Shown piece by piece: positions 1 to 8,363 of a DNA stretch of 64,000 nt. The stretch is from Pseudomonadota bacterium. GTDB taxonomy: Bacteria; Pseudomonadota; Alphaproteobacteria; Rhizobiales; Devosiaceae. The first letter of the stretch is position 1. The number at the start of each line of letters is the position of its first letter. The stretch lies in the NCBI GenBank assembly GCA_023388175.1, contig JAEWGT010000009.1:372001-436000 (forward strand), written 5' to 3'. The notes below the pieces were generated by a model, which did no database searches, had not been told where the DNA came from, and worked only from the letters and a program-made list of their open reading frames with translations. The position numbers and the translations under genes are program-made.

Positions 1-75
1 CTGTTTTGAATTGAGTTCGGTGCGGCGCAGAATCTTGCGCATTGCGGTCAGCGCCAGCTTGGTACGGTCTTCCAC
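1..75 (-). CDS. ectR: EctR, MarR-family regulator of ectoine genes (N-terminus only)
   Basis: Only the first 25 codons lie in the window; the gene runs off the left edge. A GTG at 75-73 follows an AGGA Shine-Dalgarno about 7 bases upstream, and an in-frame TAG at 87-85 bounds the frame. The translation contains the stretch LALTAMRKILRRTELNSKQ, which resembles the first helix of EctR-type MarR regulators. It is divergent from ectA, the usual place for this regulator in ect clusters. In methylotrophs EctR1 represses the ect operon (established for that system); the same role here is inferred. Identification rests on 25 residues plus context. Confidence 0.7.
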   Translation of the reverse strand, partial: MEDRTKLALTAMRKILRRTELNSKQ

Positions 76-159
76 GGCAACATCCTAGAACAGGTAAGAA
101 CACACTACATCCCCGCAGCCATGAACCCAAGTTTGGATTGTGGCGGCATGTTGACTTTT

Positions 160-177
160 AATTCGTAACTACGAAGT
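160..177. promoter_or_regulatory. Candidate EctR operator in the ectR-ectA control region
   Basis: The 271-bp divergent interval 76-346 holds no gene. Inside it is AATTCGTA-AC-TACGAAGT: two 8-base half-sites, 7 of 8 positions complementary, with a 2-base spacer. The inner six bases of each arm (162-167 and 170-175) pair perfectly. As I recall, EctR1 binds an 8-2-8 pseudopalindrome, so the geometry fits a MarR dimer site. A TTGACT hexamer at 151-156 could be a -35, but no good -10 follows. The ectA promoter itself is not clear. Confidence 0.5.
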
Positions 178-346
178 GTTTTTCTGAAAGATTTTGGATT
201 GGGCTGTGATGGATAAGGGGGTGGAAAAAAATTGTGCACACAAGCCATTGTTAAATAATGAAAAGGTAGAATTTTTCCGCAAGGATCGGAACGTGACGCG
301 TGTCGATGGGTTGTGAATTTAGTTTTTACAAGCTAAACAATATCGC

Positions 347-922
347 ATGATTTATGGCAACACAGTGCTTTACGATGCCGACGCTCTTCGTCGCAGCGCC
401 GCTAAAGCCCCTGCCGTCAGGCTCCGCGCTCCGCGCGGTACTGATGGTGCGGCAATCTGGTCCCTGATCAAGGCTCAGCCTTCGTTGGATGACAATTCGC
501 TCTACTGCAACCTGCTGCAGTCGACGCATTTTTCAGGGACCTGTGCCCTGGCCGAACAGGATGAAAAGATTGTCGGTTGGGTCTCCGGCTATATCCCTCC
601 AGAGCAACCGGACACCTTGTTCATCTGGCAGGTTTGCGTCGATCCGGCCGTTCAGGGCCATGGGCTTGGGCGCAAGTTGATCGGCGATGTGCTGGCCCGG
701 GCGGCCTGCCGCCATGTGACCATGCTGGAATGCACGATCACGAAAAACAATGAGCCCTCCTGGGCTCTGTTCACCTCGATTGCCCGGCGCCTCGGCGCGC
801 AATTGCAGCAGGTCGAACATTTCTCGCGCGATGACCATTTCGCCGGACAGCATGACAGCGAATTCGCCGTCCGCATCGGCCCCTTCGATCCCGAGCAGTC
901 CACTCGCCTGACCGGCCAGTGA
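347..922 (+). CDS. ectA: L-2,4-diaminobutyrate N-gamma-acetyltransferase EctA
   Basis: Acetylates L-2,4-diaminobutyrate with acetyl-CoA, giving the substrate of ectoine synthase; cytoplasmic. The 191-residue protein is a single GNAT domain with the acetyl-CoA loop QGHGLGRK at residues 103-110. The flanking segments VRLRAPRGTDGAAIW and LECTITKNNEPSWALF are typical of EctA. It is first in ectABCD-ask; the ectB start lies 45 bases after its stop. ATG 347 is the only in-frame ATG before the conserved region but has no clear ribosome site, so the exact start is the weakest part of the call. Expression probably responds to salt through the upstream palindrome (inferred). Confidence 0.95.
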   Translation: MIYGNTVLYDADALRRSAAKAPAVRLRAPRGTDGAAIWSLIKAQPSLDDNSLYCNLLQSTHFSGTCALAEQDEKIVGWVSGYIPPEQPDTLFIWQVCVDPAVQGHGLGRKLIGDVLARAACRHVTMLECTITKNNEPSWALFTSIARRLGAQLQQVEHFSRDDHFAGQHDSEFAVRIGPFDPEQSTRLTGQ

Positions 923-966
923 TTGCCTGCCATTCTTTTCGACCGCAGCTCTTCAGGAGACATTCC

Positions 967-2256
967 GTGACCACTCAAGCCACGATCACGCCTTTTAATA
1001 CGTTTGAGCGCGTCGAGAGCCGTGTACGGTCCTACTCGCGCAGCTTTCCGAAAATGTTCGACAAGGCAGTCGGCGCCAGCATCTACGACATGCAGGGCAA
1101 AGCCTATATCGACTTTCTGGCCGGTTGTTCGACCCTCAATTACGGGCACAATGACAAGGACCTCAAGGCGGCGCTGATCGAATACATTTCCAACGATGGC
1201 ATCGCTCATGGCCTCGACATGTTCACCGACGCCAAGGAGCATTTCCTTGCGACATTCGAGCGGCTGATTCTGCGTCCGCGCGGGATGAAGCATCAACTCC
1301 AGTTCACCGGCCCGACCGGCGCTAATGCGGTTGAAGCCGCCATGAAACTGGCGCGCAAGGTCACCGGCCGCACCAATATCATCGCCTTCACCAACGGCTT
1401 TCACGGCGTGACGCTGGGGGCCCTGGCCGCCACCGGCAACGGCAAGCATCGCGGCGGCGCGGCAACGCCGCTGTCGGGTGTCACCCGCGCCGCCTATGAC
1501 GGCTACCATGGTCCAGACATCAACACGGCCGACCTGCTCGATCGCCAGCTTTCGGACCCCTCCAGCGGCGTGGATGCGCCGGCGGCCATTATCGTGGAAA
1601 CAGTGCAGGGCGAGGGTGGGCTCAATGCCGCATCGCCTGAATGGCTGAGACAGATCGAGGCCATCGCCAAGAAACACGGCGCGCTGTTCATCATCGACGA
1701 TATCCAGGCCGGCTGCGGCCGCACCGGCGGGTTCTTTTCGTTCGATGGCATGGGCCTCTCGCCTGACATCGTCACCATGGCCAAGTCGCTTTCCGGCATG
1801 GGCCTGCCGCTCGCAGTCACGCTCATCAAGCCCGAGCACGACATCTGGAAGCCGGCGGAGCATAACGGCACCTTCCGCGGCAATAACCACGCCTTTGTCA
1901 CTGCTGCCGCTGCCCTTGAAAAATTCTGGTCCGATGACCGCTTTGCCGACGCCGTCGCCGAAAAAGCCCGCTATCTGGGCGAGCGCCTCGCCGCCATTGC
2001 CGAAGACCATGGCCTCAGCACCAAGGGTCGCGGCATGATGGTGGGCATCGATGCCGGGTCCGGCGAGAAGGCCGCCGCCATCTGCAAGATCTGCTTCTCC
2101 AAGGGGCTCATCATCGAGACCTCGGGCAGTTTTGACGAAGTCGTCAAAGTCCTGTCCCCGCTCACCATTTCCCTCGACCAGCTGACGGCCGGCGTGGACA
2201 TCATGGAAACCGCTTTCGAGGCGGTCCTGGGGTCTCACCGCGCCGCAGCCGAATAA
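967..2256 (+). CDS. ectB: Diaminobutyrate-2-oxoglutarate transaminase EctB
   Basis: PLP-dependent class III aminotransferase that converts L-aspartate semialdehyde and glutamate to L-2,4-diaminobutyrate, the first dedicated step to ectoine. The start is GTG 967, preceded by AGGAGA about 6 bases upstream; an in-frame ATG at 919 overlaps ectA and lacks a site. This gives 429 residues, the normal size. Visible fold-type I features are a FTGPTGANAVEAA cofactor-binding segment, the IIDDIQAGCGRTG stretch and the PLP lysine in TMAKSLSGMG. ectC follows after 11 bases. Confidence 0.96.
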   Translation: MTTQATITPFNTFERVESRVRSYSRSFPKMFDKAVGASIYDMQGKAYIDFLAGCSTLNYGHNDKDLKAALIEYISNDGIAHGLDMFTDAKEHFLATFERLILRPRGMKHQLQFTGPTGANAVEAAMKLARKVTGRTNIIAFTNGFHGVTLGALAATGNGKHRGGAATPLSGVTRAAYDGYHGPDINTADLLDRQLSDPSSGVDAPAAIIVETVQGEGGLNAASPEWLRQIEAIAKKHGALFIIDDIQAGCGRTGGFFSFDGMGLSPDIVTMAKSLSGMGLPLAVTLIKPEHDIWKPAEHNGTFRGNNHAFVTAAAALEKFWSDDRFADAVAEKARYLGERLAAIAEDHGLSTKGRGMMVGIDAGSGEKAAAICKICFSKGLIIETSGSFDEVVKVLSPLTISLDQLTAGVDIMETAFEAVLGSHRAAAE

Positions 2257-2267
2257 GGAATTTCAGC

Positions 2268-2660
2268 ATGATCGTACGTGATCTTGAATCCGCGCGCCTC
2301 GGCGACCGCCTTGTCAACTCGAACGGCTGGGACAGCACGCGCCTGCTGCTGGCCGGCGACGAAATGGGCTTTTCGTTCCACATTACGCGCATCCATGAAG
2401 GCACCAGCCACGAGTTTCACTACAAGCACCACTTCGAGAGCGTCTACTGCATCTCGGGCGAGGGCGAGATCGAGGAACTCGACACCGGCGTGGTCCACCA
2501 GATCCGCCCCGGCGTCATGTACGCGCTCAACCTCAATGACCGGCATCGCCTCTCCGCCAAGAGCGAGATGGTGATGGCGTGCTGCTTCAATCCGCCGGTC
2601 ACCGGCCAGGAAGTGCATCGCGAGGACGGCTCTTACGCGCCGATTTCCGAAGACGCCTGA
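2268..2660 (+). CDS. ectC: Ectoine synthase EctC
   Basis: Closes the ring of N-gamma-acetyl-diaminobutyrate by water elimination to give ectoine. The 130-residue protein is a one-domain cupin of standard EctC length. It carries the HYKHHFESVYCISGEGE stretch near residues 48-64 and the NDRHRLSA segment. The family is iron-dependent (established). The ATG follows an AAGGAATTT ribosome site, 11 bases after the ectB stop, so it is translated in the same message. Confidence 0.97.
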   Translation: MIVRDLESARLGDRLVNSNGWDSTRLLLAGDEMGFSFHITRIHEGTSHEFHYKHHFESVYCISGEGEIEELDTGVVHQIRPGVMYALNLNDRHRLSAKSEMVMACCFNPPVTGQEVHREDGSYAPISEDA

Positions 2661-2698
2661 AGCGCGTCCCCCCACACACAAACTGAAAGGCGAGCATC

Positions 2699-3628
2699 AT
2701 GACTCTGTCAGCATTCGACACCGCCAATCACGACGATTATCCCACCCGTCTGCCTGCTGAAAAATGGCAGGACCGCAAGGACCCCGTGGTCTGGGGCAAG
2801 TGGACGCCCGAGGCGCCGTTGACCCGCGCCCAGACCGAAAGTTTCGAGAAGAACGGCTACCTGGTTCTGTCCGATGTTTTCTCGGCTGCCGAAATCGCCG
2901 CTCTGCAGGCTGAATCGGCACGCATGCGCTCGGGCGAAGCGCAGATTTCTGCGGAAAACGTCATCACCGAACCCGGCTCGGACGAAGTGCGCACCGTGTT
3001 CCGGCTGGATGAGGAAAATGCCTTGTTCGACCGTCTGGCACGCGACCGCCGCGTTGCCGGCGCCGTCAGCTTTCTGCTCGACGACGATGTCTATCTTCAT
3101 CAGTCGCGGCTCAACTACAAGCCGGGCTTTACCGGCAAGGAATTTTACTGGCATTCCGATTTCGAGACCTGGCACGCCGAAGACGGCATGCCGCGCATGC
3201 GCGCTATCTCGGCTTCTATCCTGCTCACGGATAATGACGCGCTCAACGGCCCGCTGATGTTGATGCCGGGCACGCACAAGAAGTTCGTCGCCTGTGCCGG
3301 CGAGACGCCTGAGGACAACCACAAGACCTCGCTCAAGAAGCAGGAAATCGGCGTGCCTTCGCATGACGCGCTGACCAGGATGGCAAAGGAACATGGCATC
3401 GAATACGCCTCGGGCAAGGCCGGTACCGTGGTGCTGTTCGATTGTAACACCATGCATGGCTCGAACGGCAACATAACGCCCTTCCCGCGCTCCAATGCCT
3501 TCTTCGTCTATAATGCCTGGTCCAACCGGGTGGGGCAGCCCTTCGCGGCCAAGAACCCGCGCCCGGCTTTCCTCAGCTCGCGCGACCCCAAGGCGCCGAT
3601 CGCTATCGAGGCCGGCACGATCCGCTGA
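2699..3628 (+). CDS. ectD: Ectoine 5-hydroxylase EctD
   Basis: Non-haem Fe(II), 2-oxoglutarate-dependent dioxygenase that converts ectoine to 5-hydroxyectoine. The 309-residue protein shows the EctD signature FYWHSDFETWHAEDGMP: H152 and D154 supply two iron ligands, and H253 in TMHGSNGN is the third. Length and spacing match characterised EctD proteins. It lies 38 bases after ectC and before the pathway-specific aspartokinase. Its presence predicts that the cell makes hydroxyectoine as well as ectoine. Confidence 0.97.
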   Translation: MTLSAFDTANHDDYPTRLPAEKWQDRKDPVVWGKWTPEAPLTRAQTESFEKNGYLVLSDVFSAAEIAALQAESARMRSGEAQISAENVITEPGSDEVRTVFRLDEENALFDRLARDRRVAGAVSFLLDDDVYLHQSRLNYKPGFTGKEFYWHSDFETWHAEDGMPRMRAISASILLTDNDALNGPLMLMPGTHKKFVACAGETPEDNHKTSLKKQEIGVPSHDALTRMAKEHGIEYASGKAGTVVLFDCNTMHGSNGNITPFPRSNAFFVYNAWSNRVGQPFAAKNPRPAFLSSRDPKAPIAIEAGTIR

Positions 3629-3691
3629 GCCGGTATTTCGCCCTGACGAAAAGACTGACGCCGCTCCCCGATGGGGGCGGCTGGAGACCCC

Positions 3692-5149
3692 ATGACTGAC
3701 GAGACCCCGCGCCACACCGTTGAAAAGATCGGCGGCACATCCATGGCCCGCAGCCAGGAGTTGCTTGACACCGTGCTGATCGGCGACCGCAAGGGTGCCG
3801 ACCTCTACAATCGCATCTTTGTCGTTTCGGCCTATGGCGGCATGACCGACGATCTGCTCGAGCACAAGAAGTCCGGCAAGCCAGGCGTCTATGCCCTTTT
3901 CGCCAGCGCCGAGGGTGGCTGGGTCTGGGGCGATGCGCTAACCGCCGTCGCCGACAGGATGTATGAGCACAATGCCCGCATCTTTGCCGATGAAGGCGCA
4001 CGCCAGAGTGCCAATCGCTTTGCGCGCGAACGCATTGAAGGCGTGCGATCCTGCCTGATCGACCTGTCGCGGCTTTGCTCCTTCGGGCATTTCCAGCTCC
4101 AGCAGCACCTGCTGACAGTGCGCGAAATGCTCGCTTCGCTCGGCGAAGCGCATTCGGCCTTCAATACCAGCCTCCTGCTCAACATTCACGGCGTGCGGGC
4201 GCGCATGATCGATCTGACAGGTTGGCGCGACGAGGGCCAGTTCACCCTCGACGAGGCCATCGAGCGGGCCTTGGCCGATGTGGACCTCGCGACCGAATTG
4301 CCAATCGTTACCGGCTATGCGCAATGCAGCGAAGCGCTGATGGGCACCTATGATCGGGGCTATAGCGAAGTGACACTATCGCGTCTGGCGGTGGTCACCC
4401 GGGCCCGCGAGGCCATCATCCATAAGGAATTTCACCTTTCCACCGCCGATCCGCGCGTGGTCCCGGCCGAAGCGGTCCGCGTCATTGGCGAAACCAATTA
4501 CGACGTGGCCGACCAGCTCTCCAATATGGGCATGGAGGCCATCCATCCTCGCGCCGCCAAAAGCCTGCGCCAGGCGGGCATTCCCCTGCGCGTCAAGAAT
4601 GCCTTCGAACCGGCTCATCCGGGCACGGTCATCCGCTCCGATCTGACCGCGTCCGCGCCGCAGGTGGAGATCGTCACGGGCCTCAAAAGCGTCTTCGCCT
4701 TTGAATTCCACGATCAGGACATGGTGGGGGTCAAGGGCTATGACACCGAGATTCTCGAGGCGCTCAAGCGCCATAAGGTCTGGATCATTTCCAAGACCTC
4801 CAATGCCAATACGATCACCCATTTTCTGAAGGGCTCGATGAAGGCCATCAAGCGGGTCGAGACCGACCTCGCGACGGCTTTCCCCAGCGCCGAGATAACC
4901 CTGCGCAAGGTGTCGCTGGTCTCGGCCATTGGGCGCGATATCGGCCACGCCAACATCCTGATGCAGGCCATGCGCGTGCTGTCGGACGCGGGCATCGCCC
5001 CGCTGGGCGTGCACGACCTGATGCGCAAGGTCGACCTTCAGGTTGTGGTCGAGCCGGACGATTTCGACACCACGATCAAGGCCCTTCATCTCGGCCTGAT
5101 CGAGAACCGGGCGCCTGTCAGCCAGGAGCGCTTGCACGCGGCAGCCTGA
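3692..5149 (+). CDS. ask: Ectoine-cluster aspartokinase Ask_Ect
   Basis: Phosphorylates L-aspartate to feed aspartate semialdehyde to EctB. Start chosen at ATG 3692 with GGAG upstream; it gives 485 residues. The N-terminus has the kinase motif VEKIGGTSM. The C-terminal third (KSVFAFEFHDQDMVG; KVSLVSAIGRDIG) is a pair of ACT-like modules. Fusion to ectABCD marks it as the specialised Ask_Ect isoform, reported elsewhere to have altered feedback control; whether that holds here cannot be seen. It ends 71 bases before the importer genes. Confidence 0.92.
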   Translation: MTDETPRHTVEKIGGTSMARSQELLDTVLIGDRKGADLYNRIFVVSAYGGMTDDLLEHKKSGKPGVYALFASAEGGWVWGDALTAVADRMYEHNARIFADEGARQSANRFARERIEGVRSCLIDLSRLCSFGHFQLQQHLLTVREMLASLGEAHSAFNTSLLLNIHGVRARMIDLTGWRDEGQFTLDEAIERALADVDLATELPIVTGYAQCSEALMGTYDRGYSEVTLSRLAVVTRAREAIIHKEFHLSTADPRVVPAEAVRVIGETNYDVADQLSNMGMEAIHPRAAKSLRQAGIPLRVKNAFEPAHPGTVIRSDLTASAPQVEIVTGLKSVFAFEFHDQDMVGVKGYDTEILEALKRHKVWIISKTSNANTITHFLKGSMKAIKRVETDLATAFPSAEITLRKVSLVSAIGRDIGHANILMQAMRVLSDAGIAPLGVHDLMRKVDLQVVVEPDDFDTTIKALHLGLIENRAPVSQERLHAAA

Positions 5150-5220
5150 ACCCTTTGGCCGGCTGAATGGATGGGCTCAAGCCGGCTTTCACTGCCCGAA
5201 GAAGAACCAGGAGAACACAC

Positions 5221-6087
5221 ATGACCAAATTCGGAAAAACCGCAGTCATGGCGCTGTCTGCCATCGCCGCTTCGGCACTTGCATCCACTGCTGTCAGCGC
5301 TGCGACGCTGGCAGAAATCCAGGAATCCGGCACGATCCGCATCGCTGTCGCAAATGAAATTCCCTATGGCTATGTCGATCCCAATGGCGAGGCCATGGGC
5401 GCCGGTCCCGATGTCGCCAAGGCGATCATGCAGGAACTGGGCGTTGAGAATATCGAGTGGGTCACCACCAATTTCTCCTCGCTGATCCCCGGCCTGCAGG
5501 CCGACCGCTTCGACATGGTCGCAGCTGAAATGGCGATCCTGCCGGACCGCTGCCGCCAGGTGCTCTTTTCCGAGCCCAACACTTCCTATGGTGAGGGGCT
5601 TCTGGTTGCTGCCGGCAATCCCAAGGATATCCATGCCTATGCCGACTTCGCCGAAAATCCCGACCTCCGCGTTGCCATCATGGCTGGCGCCGACCAGTTG
5701 GAAATGATGCAGAAGCTGGGCGTTGACGAAGCCAACCTCGTCACCATCGCCGCCAATGCCGACGCCATCTCGACCGTGTCGACAGGCCGCGCCGACGCCT
5801 ATGCCGCGACCAGCCTCACCGCCAGCGGTCTGGCCGACCAGAACGATGGCGTGGAAGTGGCCGGTGAGTTCACCGATCCCGTGATCGACGGCGTCGAAGT
5901 GCGTAGCTGGGGTGGTTTCACCTTTGCCAGCGGCAATGAAGAGCTGCGTGATGCGGTCAACACGGCGCTGGCCGAATACAAGCAGAGCCCTGAATGGTCC
6001 GAGACCCTGACCGGCTATGGCTTCACCCAGGCCGATGTGGATGGCTCTGCCGCCCGCACCACCGAAGAGCTCTGCGCCGCCGAGTAA
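5221..6087 (+). CDS. ehuB: Ectoine/hydroxyectoine-binding periplasmic protein, EhuB-like
   Basis: Family 3 (polar amino acid type) solute-binding protein of an ABC importer. ATG 5221 with AGGAG upstream gives 288 residues beginning with a Sec signal (hydrophobic core ALSAIAASALAS, cleavage near VSAAT). The mature part starts LAEIQESGTIRIAVANEIPYG and contains DMVAAEMAILPDRCRQVLFSEP. The best-known relative is EhuB, which binds ectoine and hydroxyectoine in Sinorhizobium meliloti. The ligand is inferred from similarity and from linkage to the ect genes. A strong hairpin follows the stop. Confidence 0.82.
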   Translation: MTKFGKTAVMALSAIAASALASTAVSAATLAEIQESGTIRIAVANEIPYGYVDPNGEAMGAGPDVAKAIMQELGVENIEWVTTNFSSLIPGLQADRFDMVAAEMAILPDRCRQVLFSEPNTSYGEGLLVAAGNPKDIHAYADFAENPDLRVAIMAGADQLEMMQKLGVDEANLVTIAANADAISTVSTGRADAYAATSLTASGLADQNDGVEVAGEFTDPVIDGVEVRSWGGFTFASGNEELRDAVNTALAEYKQSPEWSETLTGYGFTQADVDGSAARTTEELCAAE

Positions 6088-6111
6088 TCGAGCCCTTTCT
6101 GTCGCTGTCTT

Positions 6112-6135
6112 GGGCGGGTGTTCCGGCACCCGCCC
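6112..6135 (+). terminator. Intercistronic hairpin after the binding-protein gene
   Basis: GGGCGGGTG at 6112-6120 pairs perfectly with CACCCGCCC at 6127-6135 around a 6-base loop. There is no T-tract, and the permease gene begins 37 bases on. This fits an mRNA-stabilising or partial-attenuation hairpin that keeps binding protein more abundant than permease, as in malE-malF, rather than a full terminator. Confidence 0.6.
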
Positions 6136-6171
6136 TCGACGCGTCTCAACCCTTCGCAAGGGACATGTGTC

Positions 6172-6843
6172 ATGCATTGGACTGACTATTTCCCGCCCCT
6201 GATGGAAGGGGCCTGGGTCACCATCCAGCTCACCGTTTATTCGACGATTTTCGGTGCCATCCTCGCCTTTGCCGCCGGCATCGGCAAGCTGTCATCCAAC
6301 TGGGCCATCAAGGCCGTTTCGGTCGCCTATATCGAGTTGTTCCGCGGAACGTCCCTGCTGGTGCAGTTGTTCTGGCTGTACTTTGCCCTGCCCATTGCTG
6401 GCATGGCGATCGGCGTCGACTTGCGGCTGCCCCCGGTCGCCGCCGGTGTACTGGCGCTGAGCCTCAATATCGGTGCCTATGGCGCCGAAGTGGTGCGCGG
6501 CGCAATCCAGTCCGTACACCAGGACCAGCATGAGGCGGCGCGCGCGCTCAATTTCACGCCGCGCCAGACCTTGTGGAACATCACCATTCCCCAATCCATT
6601 CCCGAGATGATGCCGTCTTTCGGTAATCTGGCGGTGCAGAACCTCAAGGATACGGCATTGGTCTCGCTCATCAGCCTGGGCGATCTTGCTTTCCGTGCCG
6701 AGCAAATCCGCAATTTCACCCAGGACAGCACCACGATCTATTCCATGCTGCTGGTCACCTATTTCGGCATGGCGCTGGTGCTCACCGCCATCATGCGCGG
6801 CCTCGAAACCTATGTGAGCCGCTGGCGCGTGGCGAGGAGCTGA
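6172..6843 (+). CDS. ehuC: Ectoine ABC importer permease EhuC-like
   Basis: Inner-membrane permease of the polar amino acid (HisMQ) family, 223 residues. The start is ATG 6172 with weak AAGGGAC upstream; the frame is open further 5-prime but not conserved. It has the cytoplasmic EAA loop HEAARALNFTPRQTLWNITIPQSIPEMMPS that docks on the ATPase, and several hydrophobic segments. It stands 3 bases before its partner permease, so the two probably form a heterodimer. Confidence 0.82.
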   Translation: MHWTDYFPPLMEGAWVTIQLTVYSTIFGAILAFAAGIGKLSSNWAIKAVSVAYIELFRGTSLLVQLFWLYFALPIAGMAIGVDLRLPPVAAGVLALSLNIGAYGAEVVRGAIQSVHQDQHEAARALNFTPRQTLWNITIPQSIPEMMPSFGNLAVQNLKDTALVSLISLGDLAFRAEQIRNFTQDSTTIYSMLLVTYFGMALVLTAIMRGLETYVSRWRVARS

Positions 6844-6846
6844 CCC

Positions 6847-7539
6847 ATGTTATTCGGATATGAATGGGACCTCTCCAGTCCCCTCGCTTTTGCAATCTCC
6901 ATTCTGCCCATCCTGCTGACGGGCATGGTGGTGACGATCCAGGCCGCCTTGCTCGGCTTCGCGGTCGCGCTGGTGCTCGGCCTGTTCTGGGCCGTGCTCA
7001 AGGCCGCGCCGTCGCGCTTCATTTCCTGGCCGGCCAAAGTGGTGACGGAGTTCATCCGCGACACGCCGCTTCTGGTGCAGCTGTTCTTCCTCTACTACGT
7101 GCTGCCCGAATACGGCATCGTACTGCCCGCGTTCATGACCGGGGCCTTGGCGCTCGGCATTCAGTACAGCGCCTATACCTCGGAAGTGTATCGCGCCGGG
7201 CTTGAAGCCGTGGGTGCCGACCAGCGCGAAGCGGCGCGGGCGCTCAACCTCTCTCCTGCTCGCACCTTCACCCATATCATCGTGCCGCAGGCCGTGCCGC
7301 GCATCGTGCCGTCCATGGGCAATTACCTCGTCTCGATCATGAAGGACGTGCCCATCCTGTCCGTCGTGACGGTGCTCGAAATGCTCAACGTCGCCAAGAT
7401 CGTGGGCGACCGGACCTTCGACTATCTGGTGCCGCTCTCCATGGTTGGCGCCATCTATCTCATCATGACCTTGGTGGCCTCGACCGGCGTGCGCTTGCTC
7501 GACACCTGGCTGCCCAAACAGGGGATTCCCTTGAAATGA
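6847..7539 (+). CDS. ehuD: Ectoine ABC importer permease EhuD-like
   Basis: Second permease of the importer, 230 residues, same HisMQ family. It has the EAA loop REAARALNLSPARTFTHIIVPQAVPRIVPS and the TPLLVQLFFLYYVLPEYG segment common to this family. Its last four bases overlap the ATPase start (ATGA), implying translational coupling. Substrate inferred from the operon. Confidence 0.82.
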   Translation: MLFGYEWDLSSPLAFAISILPILLTGMVVTIQAALLGFAVALVLGLFWAVLKAAPSRFISWPAKVVTEFIRDTPLLVQLFFLYYVLPEYGIVLPAFMTGALALGIQYSAYTSEVYRAGLEAVGADQREAARALNLSPARTFTHIIVPQAVPRIVPSMGNYLVSIMKDVPILSVVTVLEMLNVAKIVGDRTFDYLVPLSMVGAIYLIMTLVASTGVRLLDTWLPKQGIPLK

Positions 7540-8312
7540 CCGACGACCCGATCATCAAATTCGACAATGTCGTCAAGCGCTTCGGCGACCTGACCGTCCT
7601 AGACGAGCTCAATTTCGAGGTCAGGAAGGGCGAGAAAGTTTCGATCATCGGCCCCTCCGGCTCGGGCAAGTCGACAGTCCTGCGCATCCTCATGACGCTT
7701 GAGGAAATCAATGGCGGCGTAGTCAGCGTCGCTGGCGAGTCGCTCTGGCACGAGAAGGGCGCTGATGGGACCTTGAAGCCGGCCAGCGAGGCACATCTGC
7801 GCAAGATGCGGGCCCAGCTTGGCATGGTGTTCCAGCAGTTCAACCTCTTCCCGCACATGACCGTGCTGCGCAACATCACCGAGGCCCCCACCAAGGTACT
7901 CGGCCTCAGCAAGAAAGAGGCAAAGGAGCGCGCCGAGGAATTGCTCGAACTGGTCGGCCTTGCCGACCAGGCCGATAAATATCCGCATCAGCTTTCGGGC
8001 GGGCAGCAGCAGCGCGTCGGTATTGCGCGGGCCCTGGCCATGCGCCCAAATGTCCTTCTGTTCGACGAGCCGACATCGGCGCTAGACCCCGAACTTGTCG
8101 GCGAGGTGCTCAATGTCATCGGCAAGCTGGCCGAGGAACATGATCTGACCATGTTGCTGGTTACTCATGAAATGCGCTTTGCGCGCGAGATTTCCGACCG
8201 GGTCTGCTTCTTCGATCAGGGGCGCATCCGCGAGGAAGGCGCGCCCGAGGATCTGTTCACCAATCCGACCGAAGAGCGTACCCGCGAATTCCTCAAGGCG
8301 GTGCTTGACTAA
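7536..8312 (+). CDS. ehuA: Ectoine ABC importer ATPase EhuA-like
   Basis: ATP-binding subunit, 258 residues. It shows the Walker A sequence GPSGSGKST, Q-loop VFQQFNLFPHMT, signature LSGGQQQR, Walker B VLLFDEPTSALD and the H-loop in VTHEMRFA. It is a single ABC domain of the GlnQ/HisP class with no regulatory extension. The gene order is binding protein, two permeases, ATPase, whereas the S. meliloti operon begins with ehuA. No ectoine-degradation (eut) gene is in the window, so uptake here may serve recovery of leaked solute (inference). Confidence 0.85.
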   Translation: MTDDPIIKFDNVVKRFGDLTVLDELNFEVRKGEKVSIIGPSGSGKSTVLRILMTLEEINGGVVSVAGESLWHEKGADGTLKPASEAHLRKMRAQLGMVFQQFNLFPHMTVLRNITEAPTKVLGLSKKEAKERAEELLELVGLADQADKYPHQLSGGQQQRVGIARALAMRPNVLLFDEPTSALDPELVGEVLNVIGKLAEEHDLTMLLVTHEMRFAREISDRVCFFDQGRIREEGAPEDLFTNPTEERTREFLKAVLD

Positions 8313-8363
8313 CAGCACCAGCCCAGCCCAAGCCCATCGCGCCAGCCACAGGAGCCGACTGAC

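Noticed and set aside
652..2238. Minus-strand open frame of 528 codons opposite ectA and ectB
   Set aside because: Shadow of two well-supported ectoine genes; no start signal or domain.
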